Below, piece after piece: positions 7,624 through 16,500 of a stretch of DNA of 24,010 nt (position 1 is its first letter; every line of letters begins with the position of its first letter). The translations under genes and the position numbers were made by a program. The DNA comes from Lachnospiraceae bacterium UBA3632 (GTDB lineage: Bacteria; Bacillota; Clostridia; Lachnospirales; Lachnospiraceae), in the NCBI GenBank assembly GCA_002373975.1, contig DFKZ01000035.1:1-24010 (forward strand), written 5' to 3'. The notes beneath the pieces were generated by a model, which saw only the letters and a program-made list of their open reading frames with translations, did no database searches and had not been told where the DNA came from.

Positions 7624-8814
7624 ATGCCTAATCGCGAAGAAAAAAGAAATCTTGAAACAATTCCGGTCGGATCGCTTGGGATCATCGCCCTCAAAGGCTG
7701 TAAGGAACTCAGCGAGAAAGTGGATGCCTTCCTTGTAAAGTGGAGAGCGGAAAGAGAGAGCGAACATAAGGGATCACTTGCTTTTGCCGGATATCAGAGG
7801 GATTCATACCTTCTGGAAGCAAAGGTTCCGAGATTCGGATCCGGAGAAGGAAAAGGACAGATACTTGAATCGGTCCGCGGAGTGGATCTGTTTCTTCTTG
7901 TGGATGTACTCAACTATTCGCAGACATATTCTCTCTGCGGGCAGGAAAACCACATGTCACCGGATGATCATTATCAGGACCTCAAGAGGATCATAGCCGC
8001 TGTGGGCGGTAAGGCGAGACGTATTACCGTCATCATGCCCTTCCTTTACGAGAGCCGCCAGCACAAGAGAACCGCGAGGGAATCCCTCGACTGTGCCATT
8101 GCTCTTCAGGAACTGGTCAAGATGGGTGTTGATAATATCATCACATTTGATGCACATGATCCCAGGGTTCAGAATGCGATCCCTCTGAACGGATTTGAAA
8201 CAGTTCAGCCCGCTTATCAGTTTATCAAAGGCCTTCTCAAGAATTATAAAGGGCTTGAGCTGGATGCTCAGCATATGATGGTGATCAGCCCCGATGAAGG
8301 AGGAATGAAGCGTGCGATCTACATCGCAAACGTGCTCGGCCTCGATATGGGTATGTTCTATAAGAGACGTGACTATACCAGGATCGTGGATGGCAGAAAT
8401 CCCATCATAGCTCATGAGTTCCTAGGAAGCGATGTTGAAGGAAAGGATATGATCATCATTGATGATATGATATCTTCCGGAGACAGTGCGCTTGAAGTTG
8501 CAGCTGCCCTCAAGGAAAGGAAGGCAAACAGGATATTTATCTTTGCTACATTCGGGCTCTTCACAGGCGGGCTTGAGAAATTTGATAAGGCTTTCGAGAG
8601 GGGCATTATCACCCGGGTGCTTACCACAAATCTTATTTACCAGACGCCTGAGCTTCTGGAAAGAGAGTGGTATATCAACTGTGACCTCAGCAAATACATT
8701 GCCTATATCATAGATACCCTCAATCACGATTCTTCTATTTCCGATCTGCTCAATCCAAACGAGAGGATTCAGAGTATCGTGGCCAGATACAAGGCGGGAG
8801 AATTGCTTAATTAG
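7624..8814 (+). CDS. prs: Ribose-phosphate pyrophosphokinase, long form
   Basis: PRPP synthetase transfers pyrophosphate from ATP to ribose 5-phosphate, giving the precursor for purines, pyrimidines, NAD, His and Trp. At 396 residues it is about 80 longer than the usual 310-320 residue enzyme. Conserved parts can be lined up: LESVRGVDLFLL near residue 81, MPFLYESRQHKR from 138 (family PYFGYARQDRK), FDAHDPRVQNAIP for the metal/ATP region (family DLHAxQIQGFF), and the PRPP loop IIIDDMISSGDS at 277-288 (family VVDDIIDTGGT). Thus catalysis is likely but several motif positions differ from class I enzymes. AGGAG lies upstream (about 7611-7615) and the gap to the preceding gene is 17 bases, so it is probably in the same operon. 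Confidence 0.9.
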   Translation: MPNREEKRNLETIPVGSLGIIALKGCKELSEKVDAFLVKWRAERESEHKGSLAFAGYQRDSYLLEAKVPRFGSGEGKGQILESVRGVDLFLLVDVLNYSQTYSLCGQENHMSPDDHYQDLKRIIAAVGGKARRITVIMPFLYESRQHKRTARESLDCAIALQELVKMGVDNIITFDAHDPRVQNAIPLNGFETVQPAYQFIKGLLKNYKGLELDAQHMMVISPDEGGMKRAIYIANVLGLDMGMFYKRRDYTRIVDGRNPIIAHEFLGSDVEGKDMIIIDDMISSGDSALEVAAALKERKANRIFIFATFGLFTGGLEKFDKAFERGIITRVLTTNLIYQTPELLEREWYINCDLSKYIAYIIDTLNHDSSISDLLNPNERIQSIVARYKAGELLN

Positions 8815-8877
8815 TTTATCGGTCCCGCGAGATCCGCAGGTTTTATTATCGCAATGCTATATCCAGTAATGACAAGG

Positions 8878-8910
8878 ATTGTCAACCGTACTCCCCATAC
8901 GGTTGACAAT
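8878..8910. promoter_or_regulatory. Putative BirA (biotin repressor) operator for bioY
   Basis: A perfect 13-bp inverted repeat, ATTGTCAACCGTA and its complement with a seven-base loop, contains the half-sites TTGTCAACC and GGTTGACAA separated by 13 bases. This has the form of the Firmicute BirA operator (TTGTTAACC...GGTTAACAA type). The right half overlaps the -35 box of the promoter in front of the biotin transporter gene bioY, so repression by biotinyl-BirA fits. As an RNA hairpin it could also help end prs transcription, though no T run follows. Confidence 0.65.
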
Positions 8911-8931
8911 TGCTTTGTAAGGTGATAACAT
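8903..8931 (+). promoter_or_regulatory. Sigma-A-type promoter of bioY
   Basis: TTGACA (8903-8908, consensus -35) is separated by exactly 17 bases from TAACAT (8926-8931, 4 of 6 to TATAAT). The expected start of transcription is near 8938, leaving a leader of about 80 bases before bioY. The -35 lies inside the right half of the palindrome. Confidence 0.6.
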
Positions 8932-9018
8932 CCATATATGAGTTTCCGTATCACTTCGCTGTATTGCGCGGCAGGAGATGCCGGGAACAAATAGATTACT
9001 TAAAGAGGCTTTTTTAAA

Positions 9019-9615
9019 ATGGATGTTCAGGGAAAGAGCAGCAGTGTAGCTGACAAAAGTGTTGCAAAAAAAAAGATAGGGTTTAAGACTCTTGACATAG
9101 TTTATATTGCGGTTTGCGCCGCTCTCATGGCAGTCTGCTCATGGATACAGATACCGACGGTAGTTCCTTTTACGCTTCAGACTTTTGCAGTCTTCTTTGC
9201 GGTTTATTTTCTTGGAGGAAAAAAGGGGACGCTGGCGGTATTTATTTATATCCTGCTCGGTATGGTGGGGCTGCCTGTGTTTGCCGGATTTAAAGGAGGC
9301 TTTGGAGCCCTTTTTGGCATGACCGGCGGCTATATTATGGGATTTATCCTCCAGGCTGCTGTTTTCTGGCTCTTTGAGGTCTTTTTCGGAAGAAAGCTCT
9401 GGAGTGAAATGGTATCTATGGTGCTCGGACTTGTAGCATGCTATGCATTCGGAACAGTATGGTTTATGCTGGTTTATTCCGGCAAGAACGGCCCAATAAG
9501 CCTTATGAGTGCCCTGGGAATGTGCGTATTTCCATTCGTGCTCATAGATGTTGCCAAGATGCTTGTGGCGGTAACTCTTGGAAAGACGCTGAGAAAAGCT
9601 TTTCACATGCAGTAG
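9019..9615 (+). CDS. bioY: Biotin transporter BioY (ECF S component)
   Basis: The 198-residue membrane protein is the biotin-binding S component of an energy-coupling-factor transporter. It has a charged cytoplasmic N-terminus of about 24 residues and about six hydrophobic segments. The BioY-type signatures are visible: IAVCAALMAVCSWIQIP, VPFTLQTFAVFFA, LGGKKGTLAVFIYILLGMVGLPVFAGF and the GGYIMGF glycine motif. AGAGG (9004-9008) precedes the ATG by 10 bases. The A, A' and T components are not in this window, so it probably shares a general ECF module. The upstream operator suggests control by BirA, and hence uptake when biotin is low. Confidence 0.95.
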   Translation: MDVQGKSSSVADKSVAKKKIGFKTLDIVYIAVCAALMAVCSWIQIPTVVPFTLQTFAVFFAVYFLGGKKGTLAVFIYILLGMVGLPVFAGFKGGFGALFGMTGGYIMGFILQAAVFWLFEVFFGRKLWSEMVSMVLGLVACYAFGTVWFMLVYSGKNGPISLMSALGMCVFPFVLIDVAKMLVAVTLGKTLRKAFHMQ

Positions 9616-9674
9616 GAAATACGGATACTGCTGTTCATGCTGTTGATGTATGCTGAAACCTGCACACCGATGTC

Positions 9675-9697
9675 AAAGAGTGGCAAGGGACTTTTTG
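9675..9697 (+). terminator. Weak possible terminator after bioY
   Basis: AAAGAGT can pair with ACTTTTT (one G-T pair) over an eight-base loop, and the T run is part of the stem. It is AT-rich and weak; it is the only candidate between bioY and the glgC promoter. Confidence 0.25.
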
Positions 9698-9769
9698 TTC
9701 AACATCTACAGAAAATTGTGTAAAATAGATAGAAAAATAACAAAAATTTAAAATATTTTGTGAAAATTA

Positions 9770-9798
9770 TTCCATAATTCTGGCCGAGGTGATATAAT
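9770..9798 (+). promoter_or_regulatory. Promoter of glgCD
   Basis: A perfect TATAAT (9793-9798) with an upstream TG (TGATATAAT, extended -10) lies 56 bases before the glgC start in a very AT-rich stretch. The -35 at a 17-base spacing is poor (TTCCAT, 9770-9775), as is common for extended -10 promoters. A second TATAAT occurs at 9802-9807. Confidence 0.55.
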
Positions 9799-9853
9799 AA
9801 CTATAATTATTCTGCGGGTTTTAACGATAATTTACCTGCAGGCTGGAGGGCGT

Positions 9854-11122
9854 ATGGTAAAAAAGGAAATGATCGCCATGCTTCTGGCAGGCGGACAGGG
9901 TAGCCGTCTAGGTGTTTTGACATCAAAAGTGGCAAAGCCGGCGGTTGCGTTCGGCGGGAAATACAGAATAATCGACTTTCCGCTTTCGAGCTGTATTAAT
10001 TCCGGTGTGGACACGGTGGGTGTGCTTACTCAGTATCAGCCGCTTCGCCTCAATTCACATATAGGGATCGGTATTCCGTGGGATCTTGACCGTAATATCG
10101 GCGGTGTAAGTGTTCTTCCGCCTTATGAAAAGAGCGAGAACAGCGAGTGGTACACCGGTACGGCAAATGCCATATATCAGAATATCGAATATATGGAGAG
10201 CTTCAATCCCGAGTATGTGCTCATACTCTCAGGTGACCATATCTACAAGATGGATTACGAGGTAATGCTCGATTTCCATAAGGCTAACAAGGCGGATGTA
10301 ACGATAGCCGTTATGCCTGTTCCCATGGAGGAGGCAAGCCGCTTCGGAATTATGATCGCCGATGAGAACAAGCGGATCACTGATTTTGAGGAAAAGCCTG
10401 CGCATCCGAGAAGCAATCTCGCCAGCATGGGTATTTACATTTTCTCATGGAAGACGCTTAAAGCAGCATTTACCGCACTCAAGGAGCAGCCCAATCTTGA
10501 CTTCGGTAAGCACGTGATACCCTGGTGTCATGAGAAGGGGCGTCTGCTTTACGCATACGAATTCAACGGATATTGGAAGGATGTCGGAACTCTCTATTCC
10601 TACTGGGAAGCAAACATGGAGCTTATCGATATCGTACCCGAGTTCAACCTTTACGAAGAGTACTGGAAGATATACACCAAATCGGAGATTCAGCCACCGC
10701 AGTATTTCTCCAACGACAGCCGTGTTGAGAAGAGCATAATCGGTGAGGGATCCGAGATCTACGGAGAGGTATACAATTCCGTTATAGGATGTGGAGTAAT
10801 AATCGGAAAAGGTACGGTGGTCAGGGATTCAATAATTATGAATCAGACCAAAATAGGCGACGGTTGTGAGCTTTACAAGGCGATAGTTGCTGAGGAAACG
10901 ACCATCGGCAACAACGTCCGGCTCGGAATCGGCGAAGAGGTCGAAAACGATACGGCGCCGCATATTTACAATCACGGTTTAGTCACTGTCGGAGAAAAGA
11001 GTATCATTCCGGATGGTATCACCATCGGAAAGAATTCTGTAGTATTCGGCGAAACCACAGCTGCGGATTATCACGACGGTAATCTCGGCAGCGGCAAAAC
11101 ACTTATCAAGGCAGGTGATTAA
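9854..11122 (+). CDS. glgC: Glucose-1-phosphate adenylyltransferase
   Basis: ADP-glucose pyrophosphorylase makes ADP-glucose from glucose 1-phosphate and ATP, the committed step of bacterial glycogen synthesis. The 422-residue protein has the nucleotide-binding LLAGGQGSRL (10-19), KPAVAFGGKYRIIDFPLS, WYTGTANAIYQN, the catalytic SGDHIYKMDY with Asp128, FEEKP (178-182) with the sugar-phosphate region, and a C-terminal left-handed beta-helix of hexapeptide repeats (from about residue 290). All catalytic residues I can check are present. GGAGG at 9845-9849 precedes the ATG by four bases. glgD starts two bases after its stop. Confidence 0.97.
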   Translation: MVKKEMIAMLLAGGQGSRLGVLTSKVAKPAVAFGGKYRIIDFPLSSCINSGVDTVGVLTQYQPLRLNSHIGIGIPWDLDRNIGGVSVLPPYEKSENSEWYTGTANAIYQNIEYMESFNPEYVLILSGDHIYKMDYEVMLDFHKANKADVTIAVMPVPMEEASRFGIMIADENKRITDFEEKPAHPRSNLASMGIYIFSWKTLKAAFTALKEQPNLDFGKHVIPWCHEKGRLLYAYEFNGYWKDVGTLYSYWEANMELIDIVPEFNLYEEYWKIYTKSEIQPPQYFSNDSRVEKSIIGEGSEIYGEVYNSVIGCGVIIGKGTVVRDSIIMNQTKIGDGCELYKAIVAEETTIGNNVRLGIGEEVENDTAPHIYNHGLVTVGEKSIIPDGITIGKNSVVFGETTAADYHDGNLGSGKTLIKAGD

Positions 11123-11124
11123 CA

Positions 11125-12243
11125 GTGAGAGCGATTGGAATTATTTTGGCCGGCGGCAGTAATCATCGAATGGATGTTTTGTCCCAGAAAAGGGCCGTAT
11201 GTGCAATGCCTATTGCGGGCAGTTACAGAAGCATAGATTTTACACTCAGCAACATGTCCAATTCCCACATTCAGAAGGTTGCGGTACTTACCCAGTACAA
11301 TGCGGGAAGCCTTAATGAACATCTCAATTCCTCCAAATGGTGGGATTTCGGACGTAAACAGGGCGGTCTGTACGTTCTTACACCGGCTGTTACCGCAGAT
11401 AACAGCAACTGGTACAGAGGAACAGCGGATGCTATTTATCAGAACCTGAGCTTCCTCAAAAAGAGCCATGAGCCTTATGTCGTTATCGCAAACGGCGATT
11501 GCGTATATAAGATGGATTTCAACAAGGTTCTGGAGTATCACATCGACAAGAAGGCAGACATCACTGTCGTGTGTGCAAAGGTTCCGGAAGGTTCTGCGAT
11601 AGAGAGATACGGAACGATCACCCTCAATGATGACAACCGGATCGAGGAATTTGAAGAAAAGCCTCTGCAGGCTAAGTCAAACATCGTTTCCTGCGGTGTG
11701 TATGTGATCAGAAGACGTCAGCTGATCGAAATGATAGAAAAGAGCGCGCAGGAAGACAGATACGATTTTGTAAGAGATATCCTCATCAGATACAAAGACA
11801 TCAAGCGTATCTACGGATATCAGACCAAGGATTACTGGAGAAACATCGCTGCTGTCGAGGATTACTTCAACACAAATATGGATTTCCTCAACAAGGATGT
11901 CAGGGATTACTTCTTCAGGGGTTATCCGGATATCTACTCAAAGGTTGACGATCTTCCGCCTGCAAAGTACAATCCCGGCGCATCGATCAAAAACAGCCTT
12001 GTATCGAGCGGATGTATCATAAACGGATTCATTCAGGATTCGGTTATATTTAAAAAGAGTTACGTTGGAAATAATACATCAATAAAGAATTCGATCATAC
12101 TGAATGATGTTTATATCGCAGACAACGTTACTATAGAAAACTGTATTATTGAAAGTCACAGTACTATCAAGGCCGGCTCCTACTATAAAGGAGATAACGG
12201 TGTTAAGATTGTTGTAGAGCGCAACGAGAGGTATACTATTTAA
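11125..12243 (+). CDS. glgD: GlgD, non-catalytic subunit of ADP-glucose pyrophosphorylase
   Basis: This 372-residue paralogue of GlgC forms, in characterised Firmicutes, a mixed complex with GlgC and alters its activity. It keeps the fold signatures (LAGGS, YRSIDFTLSNMSNS, WYRGTADAIYQN, FEEKP, C-terminal hexapeptide repeats). However, the nucleotide loop reads GGSNHRM in place of GGxGSRL, and the catalytic SGDHIYKMDY is NGDCVYKMDF (123-132), with a Cys where GlgC has His. It is shorter than GlgC. The start is GTG, set by AGGTGA at 11113-11118 and the two-base gap, so the pair is translationally coupled. It is followed by a strong terminator. Confidence 0.95.
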   Translation: MRAIGIILAGGSNHRMDVLSQKRAVCAMPIAGSYRSIDFTLSNMSNSHIQKVAVLTQYNAGSLNEHLNSSKWWDFGRKQGGLYVLTPAVTADNSNWYRGTADAIYQNLSFLKKSHEPYVVIANGDCVYKMDFNKVLEYHIDKKADITVVCAKVPEGSAIERYGTITLNDDNRIEEFEEKPLQAKSNIVSCGVYVIRRRQLIEMIEKSAQEDRYDFVRDILIRYKDIKRIYGYQTKDYWRNIAAVEDYFNTNMDFLNKDVRDYFFRGYPDIYSKVDDLPPAKYNPGASIKNSLVSSGCIINGFIQDSVIFKKSYVGNNTSIKNSIILNDVYIADNVTIENCIIESHSTIKAGSYYKGDNGVKIVVERNERYTI

Positions 12244-12263
12244 GAACAGCAATAACTCACCGG

Positions 12264-12302
12264 ACCGGCCGGGGTATCCAAGTGATACTCCGACCGGTTT
12301 TG
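12264..12302 (+). terminator. Intrinsic terminator of glgCD
   Basis: A 15-bp stem (12264-12278 with 12284-12298, one C-A mismatch and one G-T pair) with a five-base loop is followed by a short TTTT run. It lies 20 bases after the glgD stop and separates glgCD from spoVG. Confidence 0.8.
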
Positions 12303-12374
12303 CGTGGATTATATAGCAGATCAGCGCAGTAAGTAGGCTCTGATCAAAAAAATGAATATAGGAGTGTAGTTAAG

Positions 12375-12635
12375 ATGAAAATAACGGATGTAAGAGTTCG
12401 CAAAACTACGAAGGAGGGAAAGATGAGAGCCGTTGTCTCCATCACCCTTGATGACGAGTTTGTCATTCACGATATTAAAGTGATTGATGGCGAACGGGGA
12501 TTATTCATCGCAATGCCAAGCAAGAAGTCGGCAGACGGAGAATACCGTGATATTGCACATCCGATTAATTCAGCAACGAGGGAAAAATTACAGAATATAA
12601 TCCTTGAAGCATACGAAAATGCAGAGGACGAATAA
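12375..12635 (+). CDS. spoVG: SpoVG family regulator
   Basis: This 86-residue protein is a complete SpoVG: it opens with KITDVRVRK, has MRAVVSITLDDEFVIHDIKVIDG, the strongly conserved LFIAMPSKKSADGEYRDIAHPIN block, and a short acidic tail. SpoVG proteins bind nucleic acid and influence septation, sporulation and other processes in Firmicutes; presence alone does not prove sporulation here. GGAG at 12361-12364 precedes the ATG by ten bases. The leader contains a possible GATCAG/CTGATC hairpin (12319-12345). I see no convincing promoter, though the terminators on either side imply its own transcript. Confidence 0.95.
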   Translation: MKITDVRVRKTTKEGKMRAVVSITLDDEFVIHDIKVIDGERGLFIAMPSKKSADGEYRDIAHPINSATREKLQNIILEAYENAEDE

Positions 12636-12718
12636 GGCAGCGGTTCGAAACTGGAGGAGTCGAAAAGCCCATGCAGATGGGCAAGAGCATCAAAATTGAA
12701 TAATCGAAAATAAGAATT

Positions 12719-12749
12719 AAAAGAGTGCAAGGATATTGCGCTCTTTTTT
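12719..12749 (+). terminator. Intrinsic terminator of spoVG
   Basis: AAAGAGTGCAA pairs with TTGCGCTCTTT (one T-G pair) over a GGATA loop and continues directly into a six-base T run. A smaller GCCCAT/ATGGGC hairpin lies just upstream (12667-12682). Confidence 0.85.
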
Positions 12750-12778
12750 AGGGTGGGGTAATATGGTACTACAAGGGG

Positions 12779-12903
12779 ACCGGAAACAATAATTCGAAAT
12801 AAGCTTGCTTAATTGAGAATTATTGTTTCCGGTACCCGCACAACCATGAGCAAGCAGCAAATTTGCGAATTGCTCATGGTTGTAGGATTGCATCGGCAAT
12901 CCT
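12779..12903. repeat. Three consecutive hairpins upstream of pth
   Basis: Hairpin 1 has a perfect 17-bp stem (12779-12795 with 12817-12833) and an inner TAAGC/GCTTA stem. Hairpin 2 has a 14-bp stem (12840-12853 with 12870-12883) and an inner GCAAATTTGC palindrome. Hairpin 3 has an 8-bp stem AGGATTGC/GCAATCCT (12884-12891 with 12896-12903). None is followed by a T run. They fill the gap between the spoVG terminator and the pth ribosome site; no gene is seen here. Confidence 0.75.
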
Positions 12904-12928
12904 TGTAGCATATTTAAGGAGTAACAGA

Positions 12929-13528
12929 ATGTACATCATAGCAGGGCTCGGAAACCCGGGCGCGGAATATTCAAATACCAGACACAATGCCGGTTTCATG
13001 GCCGTAGATGAGATCGCGAAAAAGGCCGGCATAAGCGTGACGGAAAAAAAGCACAGGGCTCTGATCGGGAAGGGAGTGTTTGCCGGGCAGAAAGTAGTGC
13101 TGGTAAAGCCTCAGACATACATGAATCTGAGCGGAGAAAGCATACGTGCGGTAACCGATTATTATAAGGTCGATCCCGTGAATGAGCTGATAGTTTTATC
13201 GGATGATATAGATCTTGACGTGGGAAATATCCGTATCCGTCCAAAGGGAAGTGCGGGCGGCCACAATGGGTTAAAGAATATAATCGCCCAGCTTGGCACA
13301 CAGGATTTTACAAGAGTACGCATAGGTGTAGGGGCGAAGAAGGAAGGCAGAGATCTTGTAAGTCACGTCCTTGGCAAAATTGATAAAAGTGATGCAGAGG
13401 ATTTTGATGAGGCGATCTCGAACACCGTAAGCGCAGTTGAGACCATAATGTCAGAGGGATGCGAAACTGCCATGAACAGGTTCAACAAAAAGAAGAGCGA
13501 CCCTAAAAAAGAGCAGAATAAGATTTAG
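12929..13528 (+). CDS. pth: Peptidyl-tRNA hydrolase
   Basis: This 199-residue enzyme cleaves peptidyl-tRNA released by stalled ribosomes so that the tRNA can be reused. The family motifs are all present: GLGNPG with Asn9, NTRHNAGF with catalytic His19, KPQTYMNLSG with Asn66, SDDIDL with Asp92-Asp93, and GSAGGHNGLK. A lysine-rich tail ends the protein. The ATG at 12929 is chosen because AAGGAG at 12916-12921 stands seven bases upstream and the conserved sequence begins at once; an upstream ATG at 12863 would lie inside a hairpin and add 22 unrelated residues. mfd follows after 38 bases, the usual Firmicute order. Confidence 0.97.
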   Translation: MYIIAGLGNPGAEYSNTRHNAGFMAVDEIAKKAGISVTEKKHRALIGKGVFAGQKVVLVKPQTYMNLSGESIRAVTDYYKVDPVNELIVLSDDIDLDVGNIRIRPKGSAGGHNGLKNIIAQLGTQDFTRVRIGVGAKKEGRDLVSHVLGKIDKSDAEDFDEAISNTVSAVETIMSEGCETAMNRFNKKKSDPKKEQNKI

Positions 13529-13566
13529 ACGGAAAACTATAACGGGAATAAAAACGGAAACGATAA

Positions 13567-16500
13567 ATGAAAGCACTTTTTTCTCCCCTGGAAGAACTCG
13601 CGGATCTTCAGAGTATAAGGGATGTGATCAAAAGAAAAAAGAATAAAGGAATAATATCCCTCACCGGCTGTGTGGATGCGCAGAAGCTCCACTTTATGAG
13701 GGCACTTTCGCGTGGGAGCAGGGTCACCCTCATTGTGACTTATGATGAACTGCGATCGAGAGAACTCTACGAGGAATATCTTTTTTATGATCCGAATGCG
13801 TGCTGTTTTCCCGCCAAGGATCTGATTTTTTTCCAGGCAGATATCAGCGGAAATGAGCTCACAAAAGAGCGTGTGTCCACCATGAGAAAGCTTATGGAAA
13901 ACGAGCCGGTGACAGTTATCACGACCTATGCCGCGCTTATGAATCCGGTGGCAGTCCATTCAAGGGAGAGCTCGGTCACGGAGCTTCTAAAGGGGGAAGA
14001 GGTGTCAACAAAGGAGCTTTCAAGGAAGCTTGTGAGGCTGGGGTATCAAAAGCTCCCGCAGGTGGAAGGACTGGGTCAGTTTTCCGTGCGAGGAGATATC
14101 ATAGATGTGTTCGATCTGACGGAGGAAAATCCTGTCAGGATCGAGCTGTGGGGAGATACCATAGAGTCCATCAGATACTTTGATGTGCTGACGCAGCGCT
14201 CGATGGAGGAAATGGATACTGTTACCGTTTATCCTGCCACTGAATTCATCCTTTCCGATGATGAATTAAGAGCGGGGATAGACAGAATATGCGCTGAGTG
14301 CGATAAGCAGGAAGATAAGCTCAGAAAGGCATTTAAGACGGAGGAAGCACACCGGCTCAAGACAACTGTTAAACAGCTCAGAGAAGAGGTGCTGGAGCTT
14401 TCTCTCAAGGTTAACCTTGAGAGTTATATCAGGTATTTTTACGAAGATAACGATAATGCAAGGCTGATTTCAATACCGGAATGGATCAGTGAGATTTCCG
14501 GCGGGGATGCTTTTGTTTTTCTGGAGGAGCCTGAAAGGCTGCGTGAGCAGGCAAATGCGATCTATACTGAGTTTTCCGAGAGCTGCGTGCACCGCCTGGA
14601 GAAGGGGTACTGCCTTCCGGGACAGACCGATATTCTATACAGCGGGGAAGATATCGCAGCAAAGATATCGGAGTGCAATGCCGTTTCCGTTTCCACGCTG
14701 AGCACTTCGGCGGGATACTTTGATGTGTCCTACAGATATGACATAGGTGCCAGAAACACAGGATCCTACAACGGAAGCTTTGAGGCTCTTTCGAAGGATC
14801 TGGAGAGCTACAGAAAGGGCAAGTATCAGGTACTTCTTTTATCACCCTCCAGAACAAGAGCCAAAAGGCTTGCTCAGGAACTGCAGGATATGGGTATCCC
14901 TGCGGCGTATTCCGACAATCCGGACAGAGAGATCGTGACAGGGGAAGTGCTTATAGAGTACGGCCGCATATCAAAGGGCTTTGAGTATCCGCTGATCAAA
15001 TTTGTGGTTCTGGCTGAAACCGATATTTTCGGTGCCGAGAGGAAAAAGAAGCGCCGCCGCTCTCAGGCACTGCAGGGGCAGAAGATAGGTTCACTTGACG
15101 ATCTTAAACCCGGCGATTATGTGGTGCACGAGGTGTATGGCCTCGGCGTATATAAGGGAATAGAAAAGGTTGAATCCGGCAGGGTCGTGCGTGATTATAT
15201 CCGCCTTGAGTACCGTGAGGGCGGAGTGCTTTACGTGCTCGCAACAGAGCTCGATGCGATCCAGAAATATGCCTCTGCGGATGCTGATAAAGTTCCCAAG
15301 GTAAATAAGCTCGGCACGAAAGAGTGGGAAAAGACCAAGACCAAAGTGCGTGAATCCGTCGAAGGGGTCGCACAGGATCTTGTGGAATTATATGCGAAAA
15401 GGCAGCAGGTATCGGGATATGTCTACGGGAAAGATACCGTATGGCAGACGGAGTTTGAAGAGCTCTTTCCCTACGAGGAGACGGAGGATCAGATCCGTGC
15501 CATCGAGGATACCAAGGCTGATATGGAAAGCCCCCGCGTAATGGACAGGCTTATCTGCGGAGATGTGGGCTTTGGAAAGACGGAGATCGCAATAAGAGCT
15601 GCGTTCAAGGCCGTGCAGGAAAACAAGCAGGTGGCTTATCTTGTTCCGACCACCATTCTGGCGCAGCAGCATTATAATACCTTTGTACAGAGAATGAAGG
15701 ATTTCCCTGTGAGGGTTGAACTGCTTTCGCGCTTCCGCTCAGCTTCGGAAATTAAAAAGGTGATCGCGGACCTTAAGACAGGAATGGTTGACATCGTTAT
15801 CGGTACTCACAGGCTTCTTTCAAATGATGTGGCCTACAAGGATCTGGGACTTCTTATCATCGATGAGGAGCAGAGATTCGGCGTGTCTCATAAGGAAAAG
15901 ATAAAGAAACTGAGGGAAAACGTGGACGTGCTCACTCTTTCAGCCACCCCTATACCAAGAACCCTCCACATGAGCCTTGTGGGCATAAGAGATATGAGTC
16001 TTCTTACAGAGGCTCCCAGTGACAGGCTGCCCATACAGACCTTTGTGTGCGAGCATAATGACGAGCTTGTGAGAGAAGCTATCACAAGAGAACTTTCCCG
16101 CGGCGGGCAGGTCTATTATGTGTTTAACCGTGTTAATCAGATCGCAGAGGTGACAGAAAGGTTAAGAACTCTGATCCCAAGTGCAAATATAGAATTCGCT
16201 CACGGTCAGATGAACGAACGTGAGCTTGAGAATATCATGTATGATTTTGTGAACGGGGATATTGATGTGCTTGTTTCAACCACCATCATCGAAACGGGAA
16301 TGGATATTTCCAATGTTAACACGCTGATCATACAGGATTCCGACAGGTTCGGATTATCACAGCTGTATCAGCTGAGGGGGCGCGTCGGCCGAAGCGGCAG
16401 AGTAGCTTATGCTTTTCTTATGTACAGCAGGAATAAGCTCCTCACTGAAGTGGCGGAAAAGCGGCTTGAGGCGATAAGAGAATTCACCGATCTGGGAAGC

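Noticed and set aside
12636..12690. Possible tRNA fragment (GGTTCGAA, T-arm-like)
   Set aside because: No acceptor stem, D arm or anticodon arm can be folded around it; it lies in the spoVG 3' region.
12717..12911. 64-codon open frame on the minus strand in the gap before pth
   Set aside because: It consists largely of the arms of the hairpins and the spoVG terminator and has no ribosome site or similarity.
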